DNA of 64,000 nt from Streptomyces chrestomyceticus JCM 4735 (GTDB lineage: Bacteria; Actinomycetota; Actinomycetes; Streptomycetales; Streptomycetaceae): assembly GCF_003865135.1 (NCBI RefSeq), contig NZ_BHZC01000001.1, forward strand, positions 5,394,001 through 5,458,000, written 5' to 3'. Under the pieces are notes generated by a model that was not told the DNA's origin, ran no database searches, and saw only the letters and a program-made list of their open reading frames with translations. A program made the position numbers and the translations under genes. Below, in pieces: positions 8,796-18,885 of this stretch; positions within the stretch are counted from its first letter, which is position 1, and every line of letters begins with the position of its first letter.

Positions 8796-9815
8796 TCAAG
8801 CGGCCTCCTGTCCCCGCCTCCGCACCTCCACCGCCCGCCGGGTGTCCTCCTCGACCAGATCGAAGTTGATCTCCGTCGCCGCGTGCACGCCCATCGCGGT
8901 GGCGCCGCTGACCTTGGCCATCGGGTCCGCGACGTTACCGGCCACCCACACGCCGGGAATCCGTGTCGCACCACCGGGCTCGGCGACCACGTGTCTTCCC
9001 AGTACGGATCCGTCCCCCGCGGCCTTGCCGGCCACCTCCAGCCCGAGACTGTCGATCACCTTCCCGCATACATCGAAGCGCGGCGCGACCACCAGGGCCT
9101 CACACGGCACGACCGTCCCACCGGCCAGCTTCACCCCCGAAATCCGGTCGTCCCCGGCCCCCGACCACCCGGTGATCTCCACCTCGCTCACCTCGCCGTC
9201 CACCACGGCGATGCCGCGCGCGGCGAGCTGCTCGTACTGCTCGTCCGTGGGCTCGGGCCCCGTGTGCAGGAAGAGCCGCACCTCCGCACTCCACTGCCGC
9301 CACAACAACGCCTGCCGCACGCCCATCGGCCCGGTGGACAGCACCCCGATCGCCCGGTCGCGCACTTCGTACCCGTGGCAGTACGGGCAGTGCAGCACAT
9401 CCCGTCCCCACCGCCCGGCGAGCCCCGGCACATCGGGCAGTTCGTCGACGAGCCCACTGGTCACCAGCAGCCGCCGGGCCCTGGCTGTCGCCCCACTCCC
9501 CAGCACCACCCGGAAGCCGCCGCCCGCCACGGACTCGGCAGCGACCACCTCACCCGCCACGAACTCCCCGCCGTACCCGGCCACCTCGGCCCGCCCTGCG
9601 GCCAGCAGCTCGGCGGGCGGCACGCCGTCCCGCGTCAGATAGTTGTGCGAAGCCTCCGCCGAAGCGTTCCGGGGCTGCCCCGCATCCACCACCAGCACAG
9701 ACCGCCGCGCCCGCCCCAATGTCAACGCCCCGGCCAGCCCGGCGGCACCGCCGCCGATCACGATGATGTCGTAGTGCGGTGCGTTCTCGGCGCTCTGCTT
9801 CTCTTCCGTGGTCAT
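8796..9815 (-). CDS. Thioredoxin reductase-like FAD/NAD(P)-dependent oxidoreductase
   Basis: 339 residues. An N-terminal FAD-binding Rossmann motif (IIVIGGGAAGLAGALTLGRA, about residues 17-36) and a CPYCHGYE redox motif near residue 150 show a thioredoxin-reductase fold; the C-terminal WVAGNVADP segment is the second FAD contact. Stand-alone members of this group often act on small disulfides, such as holomycin-type oxidases, or have unknown substrates; no dithiol product cluster is visible here. The ATG at 9815 follows GGAGGAGG by eight bases. It is convergent with the TetR gene and may be the last gene of the regulatory set upstream, though an 88-base gap separates them. Confidence 0.85.
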   Translation of the reverse strand: MTTEEKQSAENAPHYDIIVIGGGAAGLAGALTLGRARRSVLVVDAGQPRNASAEASHNYLTRDGVPPAELLAAGRAEVAGYGGEFVAGEVVAAESVAGGGFRVVLGSGATARARRLLVTSGLVDELPDVPGLAGRWGRDVLHCPYCHGYEVRDRAIGVLSTGPMGVRQALLWRQWSAEVRLFLHTGPEPTDEQYEQLAARGIAVVDGEVSEVEITGWSGAGDDRISGVKLAGGTVVPCEALVVAPRFDVCGKVIDSLGLEVAGKAAGDGSVLGRHVVAEPGGATRIPGVWVAGNVADPMAKVSGATAMGVHAATEINFDLVEEDTRRAVEVRRRGQEAA

Positions 9816-9903
9816 CTGCACCACCTCCTCCGTATGAGGACGACAGTGCGTCCGGCCTGGGCAATACGGCAAGCATCATTGCCGAAACGGCAAGCCAAGG
9901 ACC

Positions 9904-10947
9904 TCAAACCTTCATCGCCGCGACCTCCCGAACCCGTTCCCCCAGGGCGCGCACGGCTCGCGCGCGGTGGTGCGGGCGGATGCGGGTGCGCAGCGTTGCG
10001 AAGTGGGCGTCGCCGCGGGCGGAGGAGATTTCCGTGTAGTCGTCGAGGAAGCGGTGCCAGGTCGCGCAGGCCGCGTCGAGGTGGCCCAGTTCGAACTGGC
10101 GCTGGGCGAGGAGGGCGTGCGAGTGGACGCGGCCCTGCCGTTCCTGGCGGGGCTGGGTTTTCAGGGAGCTGTTCAGGGCTTTGATTGAGCCGGGCAGATC
10201 CTTGAACTCGTAGAGCACGTGCGAGACGTGGAAGAGGTACGCCGACGCGTCGTACCCGCCGATCGACTCGCGCCGGGAGTCCGCCTTGGAGAGCGCGGTC
10301 TCCGCCTCCCGGAGCCGGGTGATCGCCGTGTGCCGGTCCCCGGTCATCGAAGCGGCGTGGGCCTGCTGCCCGCGCAGAAAGGCCACCAGGCGCGGCCCGG
10401 CCGAGGGGGCGGCGGCCGCGGCTGAGTCTGCCAGCTCCAGGGCCTTCGCGCCGTAACCGAGGCTGGACGCCTGGAGCGACATGCCGCGCAGCGTGCGGCA
10501 GTACGTGAGGTGGTCCTTCGCCTCACCGGCCAGGTGCAGGGCCTTGACGTAGTAGCGCTGCCCGAGGCCGTGCGCCCGCTCGTACATCGCCATCCAGCCG
10601 GTGAGGTACGTCAGGTCGGAGGCCGCCGCGAGCAGGTCGTCGTGCACCTGCTCCGACGCGGGGGCCGTCAGCCACGGCCCCACCGAGTTCACCAGGAACG
10701 CCGCCGCCATCGGCCGCGCATGACCGCCCCCGAACTCGTCGAGGATGTCCGCCACCCGGTCCGTCACCGCCCGGACCGTCTCGACCTGCGCCGCCCCGAC
10801 CCGCCCGGTCCGCCCCGGACGCGCCACCGCCTCGGCCCGCCCGGCGAGGTCGGAGAAGAGCGGCACCGCCAGAGCGGCCGAGTAGAGACCGGCTTGGAGG
10901 ACGCCTCTGCGGGACGGGTCCATGTCGTCGCGGGTCAGGTCCGCCAT
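9904..10947 (-). CDS. TPR protein resembling the C-terminal half of XRE regulators
   Basis: 347 residues. After MADLTRDDMDPSRRG comes a short hydrophobic stretch and then helical TPR-like repeats (GQRYYVKALHLAGEAKDHLTYCRTL and similar). In Streptomyces such a region normally follows an N-terminal helix-turn-helix; none is present here, and the 132 bases upstream do not encode one. The SRRGVLQAG segment looks superficially like a Tat signal but is common in this family. I prefer the ATG at 10947, six bases after GGGAG. It is the third gene of a minus-strand group with a HATPase and an unknown protein, so a regulatory partner role is likely. Confidence 0.7.
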   Translation of the reverse strand: MADLTRDDMDPSRRGVLQAGLYSAALAVPLFSDLAGRAEAVARPGRTGRVGAAQVETVRAVTDRVADILDEFGGGHARPMAAAFLVNSVGPWLTAPASEQVHDDLLAAASDLTYLTGWMAMYERAHGLGQRYYVKALHLAGEAKDHLTYCRTLRGMSLQASSLGYGAKALELADSAAAAAPSAGPRLVAFLRGQQAHAASMTGDRHTAITRLREAETALSKADSRRESIGGYDASAYLFHVSHVLYEFKDLPGSIKALNSSLKTQPRQERQGRVHSHALLAQRQFELGHLDAACATWHRFLDDYTEISSARGDAHFATLRTRIRPHHRARAVRALGERVREVAAMKV

Positions 10948-11079
10948 CATCAACTCCCGGCGGTCTTCGGGGCTTCTGCATCCCGTCGGCTGTCCACGGT
11001 ACGCGCGCAGGCGACGTGCCGAGCCGACCCTTGGGGCCAGCTCGCTTCCGGACAGGCCGCTTGGCTGCGTGTGAGCAGG

Positions 11080-11544
11080 TCAGGCGTGGTACGCCGTGCC
11101 CCAGCGCATGGATCTGCGCAGGTAGCCGCGGCGTACGTGTGCGTCGGTTTCGTGCTGGTCGGCCCCGGCCGGCAGAGGGTCGAACAGGGCCAGGACGCGT
11201 ACGGGGGTGCCGGTACCCACCATGCGGGCCCATGAGGGCGCTGCGGGCAGACAGAGGCGGTACGAGTCGTCGCCGTAGTCGAGCCACGGCAGACCGCGCC
11301 ATATCCGGACGCGATGGCCGATCATGGGTGGGTTTTCGGTGACCGGCCCGAGGCGGAGGGACGCGGCGAGCGATTTCATGCCGGTTCGGATGTGCTCGTC
11401 GCTCTCGTGCGGCAGCCGTGGCGGCAGGTGGGAGACGAGGAGCTGGGCGACGCTGTGTGTCGGGGTGTGGTGGAGGCCGGTCGCGAGCCGGAGGCCGGCG
11501 ACGAACCCGGGGCCGGGAGGCGCTGTGACGCCGGGCGTGGTCAC
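11080..11544 (-). CDS. Conserved hypothetical protein of the HATPase/WhiJ-like locus
   Basis: 154 residues, no recognised motif and no signal peptide. The GTG at 11544 overlaps the stop of the HATPase gene as GTGA, so the two are translationally coupled and probably work together. The central part (RVRIWRGLPWLDYGDDSYRLCLP) is rich in aromatic residues and looks globular. I cannot assign a function. Confidence 0.7.
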   Translation of the reverse strand: MTTPGVTAPPGPGFVAGLRLATGLHHTPTHSVAQLLVSHLPPRLPHESDEHIRTGMKSLAASLRLGPVTENPPMIGHRVRIWRGLPWLDYGDDSYRLCLPAAPSWARMVGTGTPVRVLALFDPLPAGADQHETDAHVRRGYLRRSMRWGTAYHA

Positions 11545-11981
11545 GCCGGCACCTCCGCCCACACGGATTTGCCGAGGGGGATGTTGTCGACGCCCCAGGT
11601 GCCGGGGCACAGGGCGTCAAGGACCAGCAGGCCGCGCCCACGGGTGCGCACTCCGGATTCGGGCCTGGTGCGGGGGCGGCGGCGTACGGGGTCGTGCACC
11701 TCGACGCGCGTACGGCCGCCGTCAGCGTCGAGTACGAGGCGCAGCGAGTCGCCCGGTTCGGTGCCGTAGCGGATGGAGTTGGTGACCAGTTCCGAGACCA
11801 CAAGGGTGACCCGGTCAACGTGATCTGTGGAGGCCCCCGGTACGTGGCAGGCGATGTACTCGCGTACGAACTGCCGTGCTAGGCGCGCTGATTGGCAGTC
11901 GCCGGCCAGGGTCAAAACGGCTGAAGGGGCGATAACGGCAGTGCTGTAGGTGGGTTGGTGGTCCCGCCGTAGTTCGATCAT
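11541..11981 (-). CDS. Anti-sigma-factor-like HATPase (RsbW/AbaA-like) protein
   Basis: 146 residues. The GHKL-type ATPase N-box is LVVSELVTNSIRYG (about residues 62-75) and the later GVRTRGRGLLVLDAL is the glycine-rich lid. These small free-standing ATPases resemble anti-sigma kinases of the SpoIIAB/RsbW kind and are numerous in Streptomyces, often beside XRE and DUF397 genes. The start has AGGGGA upstream. It faces the XRE regulator gene across a 240-base divergent region. The partner sigma or anti-anti-sigma factor is not in this window. Confidence 0.85.
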   Translation of the reverse strand: MIELRRDHQPTYSTAVIAPSAVLTLAGDCQSARLARQFVREYIACHVPGASTDHVDRVTLVVSELVTNSIRYGTEPGDSLRLVLDADGGRTRVEVHDPVRRRPRTRPESGVRTRGRGLLVLDALCPGTWGVDNIPLGKSVWAEVPA

Positions 11982-12108
11982 GCAAGTCCCCTAACGGGAG
12001 CGTGCCATGGAGCACGAGCCAGTCGAGAGCACGTCGATGGCTCGATCGCGGTTCGTCGCACAGAGTGCTCCTGGTTGGCTACGCGCAGCAATAGCTGGCA
12101 TGGGTGAA

Positions 12109-12157
12109 TGCAAAATTGCACTCGTACGGGGAAGGTGGCGATCGCGAACGCAGTGCA
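12109..12157. promoter_or_regulatory. Paired inverted repeats in the divergent XRE/HATPase region
   Basis: TGCAAAATTGCA at 12109-12120 is a palindrome, and its right half begins a wider inverted repeat: TGCACT at 12117 and AGTGCA at 12152. The AT-rich cores stand out in the GC-rich background, midway between the two divergent starts. This is a plausible site for the XRE protein; no binding data. Confidence 0.35.
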
Positions 12158-12221
12158 TTGATGACAGGCGATGACGGGGCACGGCAGACTGTCGGGCAGA
12201 CATCGACCGGAGGGGGAAAAT

Positions 12222-13085
12222 GTGAGCGCACCCACCGTGCGCCGTCGGCGCCTCGGTGCGAAACTGCGCACCTTGCGGGGTGACCTCACACTCGACCAAC
12301 TCGCCGAGAAGTCCGGCGGCCGGTTCGTCGCCTCGAAGGTCTCCCGGATCGAGACGGCCAAGACAGCGGCCAAGGCCAAGGACGTGGAGGCCCTGCTCGA
12401 CCTGTACGCCGAGGCCGGCCGCGAAGTGAGCGAGGAGCTCCGGGCCGCGCTGCTGACACTCACGAAAGAGGGCGGTCAGCGGGGCTGGTGGCACTCGTAC
12501 CGGGGCGTGCTGACGCCGGTGTACGAGGATCTGATCAGCCTGGAAGCCGAGGCGGAATCGGTGTCGGCGTGGCAGTTGGGCGTAGTCCCCGGCTTGCTCC
12601 AGACCGGCGAGTACGCCCGCGAGATCATCCGCGCGACGGCGATGTCCGGGGCGGTCGAGGCACGCGTCGATGCGCTGGTCGAGGTGCGTCTCGCGCGTCA
12701 GGCAGTGCTCACCCGCGAAGAGCCGCCCGCCCTCTGGGCGATCATCTCCGAGCAGGCCCTGCGTTCGACCTCCGAGGCCGAAGGCCTGATGCATGAGCAG
12801 TTGGGCCGACTGCTGGCCATGGGGAAGCGGCCGAATGTGAACATCCAGGTGCTACCCGCTGACGCGGCCTTGCACGTCGGGCAATTGGGCAGCTTCTCGG
12901 TACTGGGATTCGGCTCGCATGTCGACCTGGACGTCGTCCATGTCGAGGGGCTGACCTCGGCTCTGTACATCGAGGAGCACGACAAGGTCGCGGCCCACCG
13001 GGACGCGTGGCAACGGCTTACCTCTGCTGCCCTCCCGGTCGGAGCTTCGGCGGACCTGATCACAGAGATAAGGAAGAACACATGA
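12222..13085 (+). CDS. XRE-family regulator with DUF5753 domain (WhiJ-like)
   Basis: 287 residues. The helix-turn-helix spans about residues 8-62 (LGAKLRTLRGDLTLDQLAEK onward). From about 90 the DUF5753 domain follows, with the typical LGVVPGLLQTGEYAREIIRA and QVLPADAALH segments. The GTG at 12222 has AGGGGGAAAAT just upstream. The gene overlaps the next one, DUF397, as ATGA. Such pairs belong to the WhiJ/BldB-type paralogue sets of Streptomyces, in which the DUF397 partner is thought to modulate the DNA-binding protein and so development or secondary metabolism. Confidence 0.9.
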   Translation: MSAPTVRRRRLGAKLRTLRGDLTLDQLAEKSGGRFVASKVSRIETAKTAAKAKDVEALLDLYAEAGREVSEELRAALLTLTKEGGQRGWWHSYRGVLTPVYEDLISLEAEAESVSAWQLGVVPGLLQTGEYAREIIRATAMSGAVEARVDALVEVRLARQAVLTREEPPALWAIISEQALRSTSEAEGLMHEQLGRLLAMGKRPNVNIQVLPADAALHVGQLGSFSVLGFGSHVDLDVVHVEGLTSALYIEEHDKVAAHRDAWQRLTSAALPVGASADLITEIRKNT

Positions 13086-13303
13086 GTCACGTTGGTGACG
13101 CCTCTGCCCTCCCTGTGACGTGGTGGAAGTCCACGTACAGCGACAGCGGTGCCCAGTGCATCGAGTGCGCCATCGTCGACACCGGGACGGTGGCCGTACG
13201 GGACAGCAAGAACCCGGGCGGGCCGGCGCTGCTGCTCGGCCGCGGACAGTTGGCCGCGTTCGTTTCCGCCGTGGCCGGGGGCCGGTTCGGCGGTCTCGGG
13301 TAG
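13082..13303 (+). CDS. DUF397 domain protein
   Basis: 73 residues. The WWKSTYSDSGAQCIECA start and VAVRDSKNPGGPALL middle are the standard DUF397 signature. The ATG overlaps the XRE stop by four bases, so it is the coupled partner of that regulator. The family is found almost only in actinomycetes next to XRE/DUF5753 genes. A bulged hairpin terminator follows. Confidence 0.9.
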   Translation: MSHVGDASALPVTWWKSTYSDSGAQCIECAIVDTGTVAVRDSKNPGGPALLLGRGQLAAFVSAVAGGRFGGLG

Positions 13304-13321
13304 GGAGTCAGGTAGGAGCGG

Positions 13322-13352
13322 CGGCCCGTCCCCCGGTACCTGGGGCGGGCCG
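13322..13352. terminator. Terminator hairpin between convergent genes
   Basis: CGGCCCGTCCCC and GGGGCGGGCCG pair with a single bulged T, giving an 11-bp GC stem. It lies between the DUF397 stop and the convergent PHP-hydrolase stop, and can act in both directions. Confidence 0.5.
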
Positions 13353-13361
13353 TCGGCCGTG

Positions 13362-14909
13362 TCAGTCCCGGCCCAGGAAAATCGGGTTCGTCATGGCCGC
13401 CATCGGCCCCGGCACCCCCGCTGTCGTCGCCGGATGCCGTACCTCGGCGCGTACGTAGGCGGCGTTGGCCGGGGTGGTGTGCCACGTGGTGGCTTCCGTG
13501 GCGGGGGTGGTGAAGCGTTGGCCCTGGTCGGTGAGGAGGCGGATGGTGCTGTCGGGTGGGGCGCCGGTTACGGCGAGGCGGATGGTGACGGGGGTTGAGG
13601 GGGATACGGGGAGGCGGTCGCCGATGGCGGCGTGTTCGCCCTTGGGGCCGGTGGCGGTGAAGGTGAGGGTGAGGGCGGCGGATTCGGCGAGGTAGGTGTG
13701 GCCCTTGCGGACGCCGGTGAGGATCGCGTCGCGGGTCAGGTCGTCGGCGAGGACGACGGTCTGGGGGAGGCCGATGACGTCCGGGTCGCGGTGGGCGTCG
13801 CTGTGGCCGACGGCGGGGAGGAAGCGGCCCCGGCCGTGGGTGTGCGCCACGAGGGCGTTGTCCCATTCGGCGACGGCCACCTCGTCGTCCAGGGTGAAGG
13901 GGCCGTTCCAGACCTCGACCGCGTCCGCCTCCTCGTAGCCGAACTTCCAATTGCAGCCGATGCAGGTGGCGTGCGGGTGGGCCGGGATGACGAGGCCGCC
14001 CGCGCGGTGGACGCGGCGGGCGAAGCGGCCGAAGACGGCGTCGCGGGCCCGGTAGCGCCAGTCGATGAAGACGCCGGGGTCGGTGCCCATCGCCACCACG
14101 TGGCCGTTGCGGGTGGTGACCTCCTCGCCGGTGAGGATGAGCAGGTCGTCGCCCCAGAGCCCTTCCCACGCCCGGTGCGAGGAGGTGGTGTTGTGCTCGG
14201 TGGTGGTGATGAAGTCCAGGCCGGCGGCGCGGGCGAGGGCGGCGATCTGGGCAGGGGTGCGCTTGCCGTCGGAGTGGACGGAGTGGAGGTGGCTGTCGCC
14301 CCGGTACCAGGAACGGCCGCGGCCCTTGGCGCGTTGGGGAGGGTAGGAGGGGACGGGCGGGGCGGAAGGGGGGCCGTATCGGAGGGTGATGGTCACTTCG
14401 TAGGTGAGGCCCTGCGGGGCGACGGTGTACGGGCCGAGGGCGATGTGCCAGGTGCCGGGGTTGAGAGGGCCGGGCAGATAGCCGGGCGTGGCGTCGTCGG
14501 CGCGCAGGAAGAACTCCGTACGGGCGCCGCCCGACCAGCCGCGGAAGCCGCGTCCGCCGAGGTCCGTGCCGCGTTCGTCGAAGATGCCGATGTCGCAGGC
14601 GTTGCCCGGGGTGCCGGGCGGGGTGGCGGGGCGGTCGTAGGTGTAGGAGACGGCGATCTCGCGTACGCCGTCGGGGATTTCGACGGGGAGGTAGACGTAG
14701 TCGGGGGCGCCGGTGGGGAGGTGTCCGGTGACCTTGCGCGTCTCCGTACGGCGGGCCTCGCCGGTCCGGCCGCCGTCGCGGTCCGGCCCGCCACCGTTCT
14801 CGTCGGCCGCAGCGAAGCTCACACCGTTCAACGTAAGCGCCGCGGCGGCTCCCGTCACCAGGAGCGTGCGGCGACCGACGGGGCCGCTGGTTCTGTCGTC
14901 GTCGCACAT
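13362..14909 (-). CDS. CehA/McbA-like PHP-domain metallohydrolase, Tat-exported
   Basis: 515 residues. The N-terminus carries GRRTLLVTGAAAALTL, a twin-arginine signal followed by an alanine-rich core, so the protein is probably exported folded. Residues about 185-215 hold the PHP motif GDSHLHSVHSDGKRTP, then TTTEHNT, PAHPH and GHSDAHRD, all metal ligands of the PHP phosphoesterase fold. CehA/McbA members hydrolyse esters such as carbaryl; PHP enzymes in general act on phosphoesters. The N-terminal 150 residues form a separate beta-rich domain. The substrate is unknown. It is transcribed toward the DUF397 gene. Confidence 0.85.
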   Translation of the reverse strand: MCDDDRTSGPVGRRTLLVTGAAAALTLNGVSFAAADENGGGPDRDGGRTGEARRTETRKVTGHLPTGAPDYVYLPVEIPDGVREIAVSYTYDRPATPPGTPGNACDIGIFDERGTDLGGRGFRGWSGGARTEFFLRADDATPGYLPGPLNPGTWHIALGPYTVAPQGLTYEVTITLRYGPPSAPPVPSYPPQRAKGRGRSWYRGDSHLHSVHSDGKRTPAQIAALARAAGLDFITTTEHNTTSSHRAWEGLWGDDLLILTGEEVTTRNGHVVAMGTDPGVFIDWRYRARDAVFGRFARRVHRAGGLVIPAHPHATCIGCNWKFGYEEADAVEVWNGPFTLDDEVAVAEWDNALVAHTHGRGRFLPAVGHSDAHRDPDVIGLPQTVVLADDLTRDAILTGVRKGHTYLAESAALTLTFTATGPKGEHAAIGDRLPVSPSTPVTIRLAVTGAPPDSTIRLLTDQGQRFTTPATEATTWHTTPANAAYVRAEVRHPATTAGVPGPMAAMTNPIFLGRD

Positions 14910-15123
14910 GGGGCATCACTCCCGGACAGGCGTGGCGAAACCGGCGTACGGAAACTCTCGTATTGAGTCGTGAACGGGCGGACAAGGGAAGGGGGCCGGA
15001 CAGAAACGCTCTCGTGTGGCGCACCGCGTGGCGTGTTCCGCGGCCACCGCACCGGCGCCTCATGGACGCTGCCCCTTCCCGGCGGTAGGAAGGGAGCACT
15101 GCCGACGCGGAGGTACGCCCAGT

Positions 15124-15948
15124 ATGCGGATCTCGACCACCATCTTCCTGACCGACGAGACGGTCCGGCCCGACCGGCTGGCCCGGGAACTGGAGCAGCG
15201 GGGTTTCGCCGGGCTCTACCTCCCGGAGCACACACACATTCCGGCCGCCCGCGACACACCCGCCCCGATGGGCGAGCCGCTGCCCCGCGAGTACGGGCGC
15301 ACCCTCGACCCGTTCGTGGCCCTGGGGCAGGCCGCCGCCGTCACCGAACGGCTGACGGTCGCCACCGGCGTCACCCTTGTCGCCCAGCACGACCCGATCG
15401 TCCTGGCCAAGCAGGTCGCCACGCTGGACTTCCTCTCGGGCGGGCGGTTCACGTTCGGGGTGGGCTACGGCTGGAACGTGGAGGAGGCGGCGGACCACGG
15501 GGTCGAGTGGTCCTCGCGGCGCGCGCTGGTGCGGGAGCGGATGCTGCTGATGCGTGCCCTGTGGGCGGAGGAGCCGACGGCGTACGAGGGCCGGTTCGCT
15601 TCCGTACGGGCCAGTCTGGCGCATCCGAAGCCGGTCAAGGGCGCGCCGCGCACGCTGCTCGGCGGCGCGCCGGGGCCGCGGCTCTTCGCGGGCATCGCGG
15701 AGTACGCGGACGGCTGGCTGCCGATCGGCGGCGCGGGCCTGGCGGAGGCGCTGCCGGCGCTGCGGCAGGCGTGGGCGGACGCGGGCCGGGACGGCGCGCC
15801 GGTGGTGGTGCCGTACGCGGTGCAGCCGTCGGCCGGGAAGCTGGCGCGGCTGCGGGACTTGGGGGTGGAGGAGGTCGTCGTGGGGCTGCCGTCGGCGGGG
15901 GAGGCGGAGGTACTACGGACGCTGGACGAGTACGCGCAGTATTTGTGA
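15124..15948 (+). CDS. LLM class oxidoreductase, F420-dependent type
   Basis: 274 residues. It opens with a typical LLM barrel start (MRISTTIFLTDETVRPDRLA) and contains ATLDFLSGGRFTFGVGYGWN at about residues 99-118, the conserved cofactor loop. The length and the GYGWN motif fit the TIGR03619-type, probable F420-dependent subfamily. The FO synthase gene for F420 lies just downstream, 216 bases away, which suits this assignment but does not prove it. Substrate unknown. Confidence 0.85.
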   Translation: MRISTTIFLTDETVRPDRLARELEQRGFAGLYLPEHTHIPAARDTPAPMGEPLPREYGRTLDPFVALGQAAAVTERLTVATGVTLVAQHDPIVLAKQVATLDFLSGGRFTFGVGYGWNVEEAADHGVEWSSRRALVRERMLLMRALWAEEPTAYEGRFASVRASLAHPKPVKGAPRTLLGGAPGPRLFAGIAEYADGWLPIGGAGLAEALPALRQAWADAGRDGAPVVVPYAVQPSAGKLARLRDLGVEEVVVGLPSAGEAEVLRTLDEYAQYL

Positions 15949-16164
15949 GGGGCGGCAGGGGCGGCCGGTCACTCGGCGAGGGCGGCACGGCCGGGCGGGT
16001 ACGCCTCCGTACAGGGCCTACGGCCCCCGCACACGGTCGTACCGCCCCCGCCCAGGCTGCCCGCCCGCGGCCCGGAGGGAACCTCCGCATGAAGTGATCA
16101 GTGGCACACCGTCGCAGGCCGTCCGGTCGGCGGCACTGTCGGTGGTCGCTCGTATGCTCGTTGG

Positions 16165-18804
16165 ATGACTAGCAGCGCGCAGGTACCCGGACAGGGGACG
16201 GACCGGGCGGTCCCCACCGGCACGCCCTCTCCCGCCACCGCCCCCACCGCCAACGCCATGCGCCGCGCCCTCAAGCGCGCCCGTGACGGCGTCGCGCTCG
16301 ACGTCGGGGAGGCCGCGGTGCTGCTCCAGGCGCGCGGCGACGACCTGCGCGACCTGTGCGCGTCCGCGGCCCGGGTGCGCGACGCCGGCCTGGCGGCCGC
16401 CGGGCGGCCCGGTGTCATCACGTACTCCAAAAGCGTGTTCATCCCGCTCACCCGCCTGTGCCGCGACAAGTGCCACTACTGCACGTTCGTCACCGTGCCC
16501 GGCAAGCTGCGCCGCGCCGGCCACGGCATGTTCATGTCCCCCGACGAGGTGCTGGACATCGCCCGCCGCGGCGCCGAACTGGGCTGCAAGGAAGCGCTGA
16601 TCACGCTCGGCGACAAGCCGGAGGACCGCTGGCCCGAGGCGCGCGAGTGGCTGGAGGCCGAGGGGTACGACTCCACGATCGCGTACGTACGCTCCATCGC
16701 GATCCGCATCCTGGAGGAGACCGGGCTGCTGCCCCACCTGAATCCGGGCGTGCTGTCCTGGACGGACTTCCAGACGCTGAAGCCCGTCGCCCCCTCGATG
16801 GGCATGATGCTGGAGACCACCGCCGAGCGCCTGTGGAGCGAGCCCGGCGGCCCGCACCACGGCTCGCCGGACAAGGAGCCGGCCGTACGGCTGCGCGTCC
16901 TGGAGGACGCCGGGCGCTCCAACGTGCCGTTCACGTCCGGCCTGCTCATCGGCATCGGCGAGACGTACGAGGAGCGCGCCGAGTCGCTGTTCGCGCTGCG
17001 CAAGGTGCAGCGCGCCTACCACGGCATCCAGGAAGTCATCGTGCAGAACTTCCGCGCCAAGCCGGACACGGCGATGCGCGGCATGCCCGACGCCGAGCTG
17101 GAGGACCTGGCCGCCACCGTCGCCGTCGCCCGGCACATCCTCGGCCCGTCCGGCTGTATCCAGGCGCCGCCCAACCTCGTCGACTCCGAGTACGCGCTGC
17201 TCATCGAGGCGGGCATCGACGACTGGGGCGGCGTCTCCCCGGTGACGCCCGACCACGTCAACCCCGAGCGGCCGTGGCCCCGGATCGAGGAGCTGGCCGA
17301 GAAGTCCGCCGCCGCGGGCTTCGAGCTGCGCGAGCGGCTCGCCGTCTACCCGGAGTACGTCGAGCGCGGCGAACCCTGGCTCGACCCGCGCCTGCTGCCG
17401 CACGTCCGGGCCCTGGCCGACCCGGAGACCGGGCTGGCCCGCCCGGACGCCAAGGTCGAGGGCCGCCCCTGGCAGGAGCCCGACGAGGGCTTCTCGATGG
17501 CCTCCTCGGGCCGTACGGACCTGCACCGCACCATCGACACGGACGGCCGCACCAGCGACCGCCGCAACGACTTCGACGAGGTGTACGGCGACTGGGAAGC
17601 GCTGCGCGAGGCCGCCGCGCCCGGTATGGCGCCCGAGCGCATCGACACGGACGTCCGCGCCGCCCTGGCGCAGGCCGCCGACGACCCCACCAAGCTCACC
17701 GACGCCGAGGCGCTGGCCCTGCTGCACGCCGACGGCCCCGCGCTGGACGCGCTGTGCGGCATCGCGGACGACCTGCGCCGCGCGACGGTCGGCGACGACG
17801 TCACGTACATCGTCACCCGCAACATCAACTTCACCAACGTCTGCTACACCGGCTGCCGCTTCTGCGCCTTCGCCCAGCGCCGTACGGACGCCGACGCCTA
17901 CACCCTCTCCCTCTCCCAGGTCGCCGACCGTGCCCAGCAGGCGTGGGACGTCGGCGCGGTCGAGGTGTGCATGCAGGGGGGCATCCACCCCGACCTGCCC
18001 GGCACCGCGTACTTCGACATCGCGCGCGCCGTCAAGGAACGCGTCCCCGGGATGCATGTCCACGCCTTCTCGCCGATGGAGGTCGTCAACGGCGCGACCC
18101 GCACCGGCCTGTCCATCCGCGAGTGGCTGAGCGAGGCCAAGGCCGCCGGCCTGGACAGCATCCCCGGCACCGCCGCCGAGATCCTCGACGACGAGGTCCG
18201 CTGGGTGCTGACCAAGGGCAAGCTGCCCACCGCCACCTGGGTCGAGGTCATCAAGACCGCCCACGAGCTGGGCATCCGCTCGTCCTCCACGATGATGTAC
18301 GGCCATGTCGACCAGCCCCGGCACTGGCTCGGCCATCTGCGGCTGCTCGCCGAGATCCAGCAGGAGACCGGCGGGTTCACGGAGTTCGTGACGCTGCCGT
18401 TCATCCACACCAACGCGCCCGTCTACCTGGCCGGCATCGCCCGCCCGGGCCCCACCACCCGCGACAACCGCGCCGTGACGGCCATGGCCCGCGTCCTGCT
18501 CCACCCGCACATCCCCAACATCCAGACCAGTTGGGTCAAACTGGGCACCGAAGGCGCCGCCGAGATGCTCCGCTCCGGGGCCAACGACCTCGGCGGCACC
18601 CTGATGGAGGAGACCATCTCCCGGATGGCGGGCTCCAGTTACGGCTCGTACCGGTCCATCCAGGACCTGATCGCCATTGCGGACGCCGCGGGCCGCCCGT
18701 CGCGCGCCCGCACGACGCTGTACGGGCCGGTGGCCGCGGAGCGGGAGGCGGCGGCGCTGGCGTCGGACGGGCATCTGCCGGAGTTGCTGCCGGTGGTGGA
18801 GTAA
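16165..18804 (+). CDS. fbiC: FO synthase, bifunctional CofG/CofH radical SAM enzyme
   Basis: 879 residues, the normal length of actinobacterial FbiC. Two radical SAM domains are fused: the first has CRDKCHYC at about residue 99 and the second CYTGCRFC at about residue 560, both the CxxxCxxC cluster ligands. The enzyme joins a tyrosine-derived fragment to the flavin precursor 5-amino-6-ribitylamino-uracil to make FO, the chromophore of coenzyme F420. The order CofG-type then CofH-type is as in other actinobacteria. It stands alone on its strand with no other F420 genes nearby, as is usual. Assignment is firm. Confidence 0.97.
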   Translation: MTSSAQVPGQGTDRAVPTGTPSPATAPTANAMRRALKRARDGVALDVGEAAVLLQARGDDLRDLCASAARVRDAGLAAAGRPGVITYSKSVFIPLTRLCRDKCHYCTFVTVPGKLRRAGHGMFMSPDEVLDIARRGAELGCKEALITLGDKPEDRWPEAREWLEAEGYDSTIAYVRSIAIRILEETGLLPHLNPGVLSWTDFQTLKPVAPSMGMMLETTAERLWSEPGGPHHGSPDKEPAVRLRVLEDAGRSNVPFTSGLLIGIGETYEERAESLFALRKVQRAYHGIQEVIVQNFRAKPDTAMRGMPDAELEDLAATVAVARHILGPSGCIQAPPNLVDSEYALLIEAGIDDWGGVSPVTPDHVNPERPWPRIEELAEKSAAAGFELRERLAVYPEYVERGEPWLDPRLLPHVRALADPETGLARPDAKVEGRPWQEPDEGFSMASSGRTDLHRTIDTDGRTSDRRNDFDEVYGDWEALREAAAPGMAPERIDTDVRAALAQAADDPTKLTDAEALALLHADGPALDALCGIADDLRRATVGDDVTYIVTRNINFTNVCYTGCRFCAFAQRRTDADAYTLSLSQVADRAQQAWDVGAVEVCMQGGIHPDLPGTAYFDIARAVKERVPGMHVHAFSPMEVVNGATRTGLSIREWLSEAKAAGLDSIPGTAAEILDDEVRWVLTKGKLPTATWVEVIKTAHELGIRSSSTMMYGHVDQPRHWLGHLRLLAEIQQETGGFTEFVTLPFIHTNAPVYLAGIARPGPTTRDNRAVTAMARVLLHPHIPNIQTSWVKLGTEGAAEMLRSGANDLGGTLMEETISRMAGSSYGSYRSIQDLIAIADAAGRPSRARTTLYGPVAAEREAAALASDGHLPELLPVVE

Positions 18805-18885
18805 GGGGGAGGCCGGGCGCGGCCGCCTCCCGCTACGGTTACCTCCCACAGCCCGCCGGGGGAGTGCGGGCCCGGGAGGTGAGCG

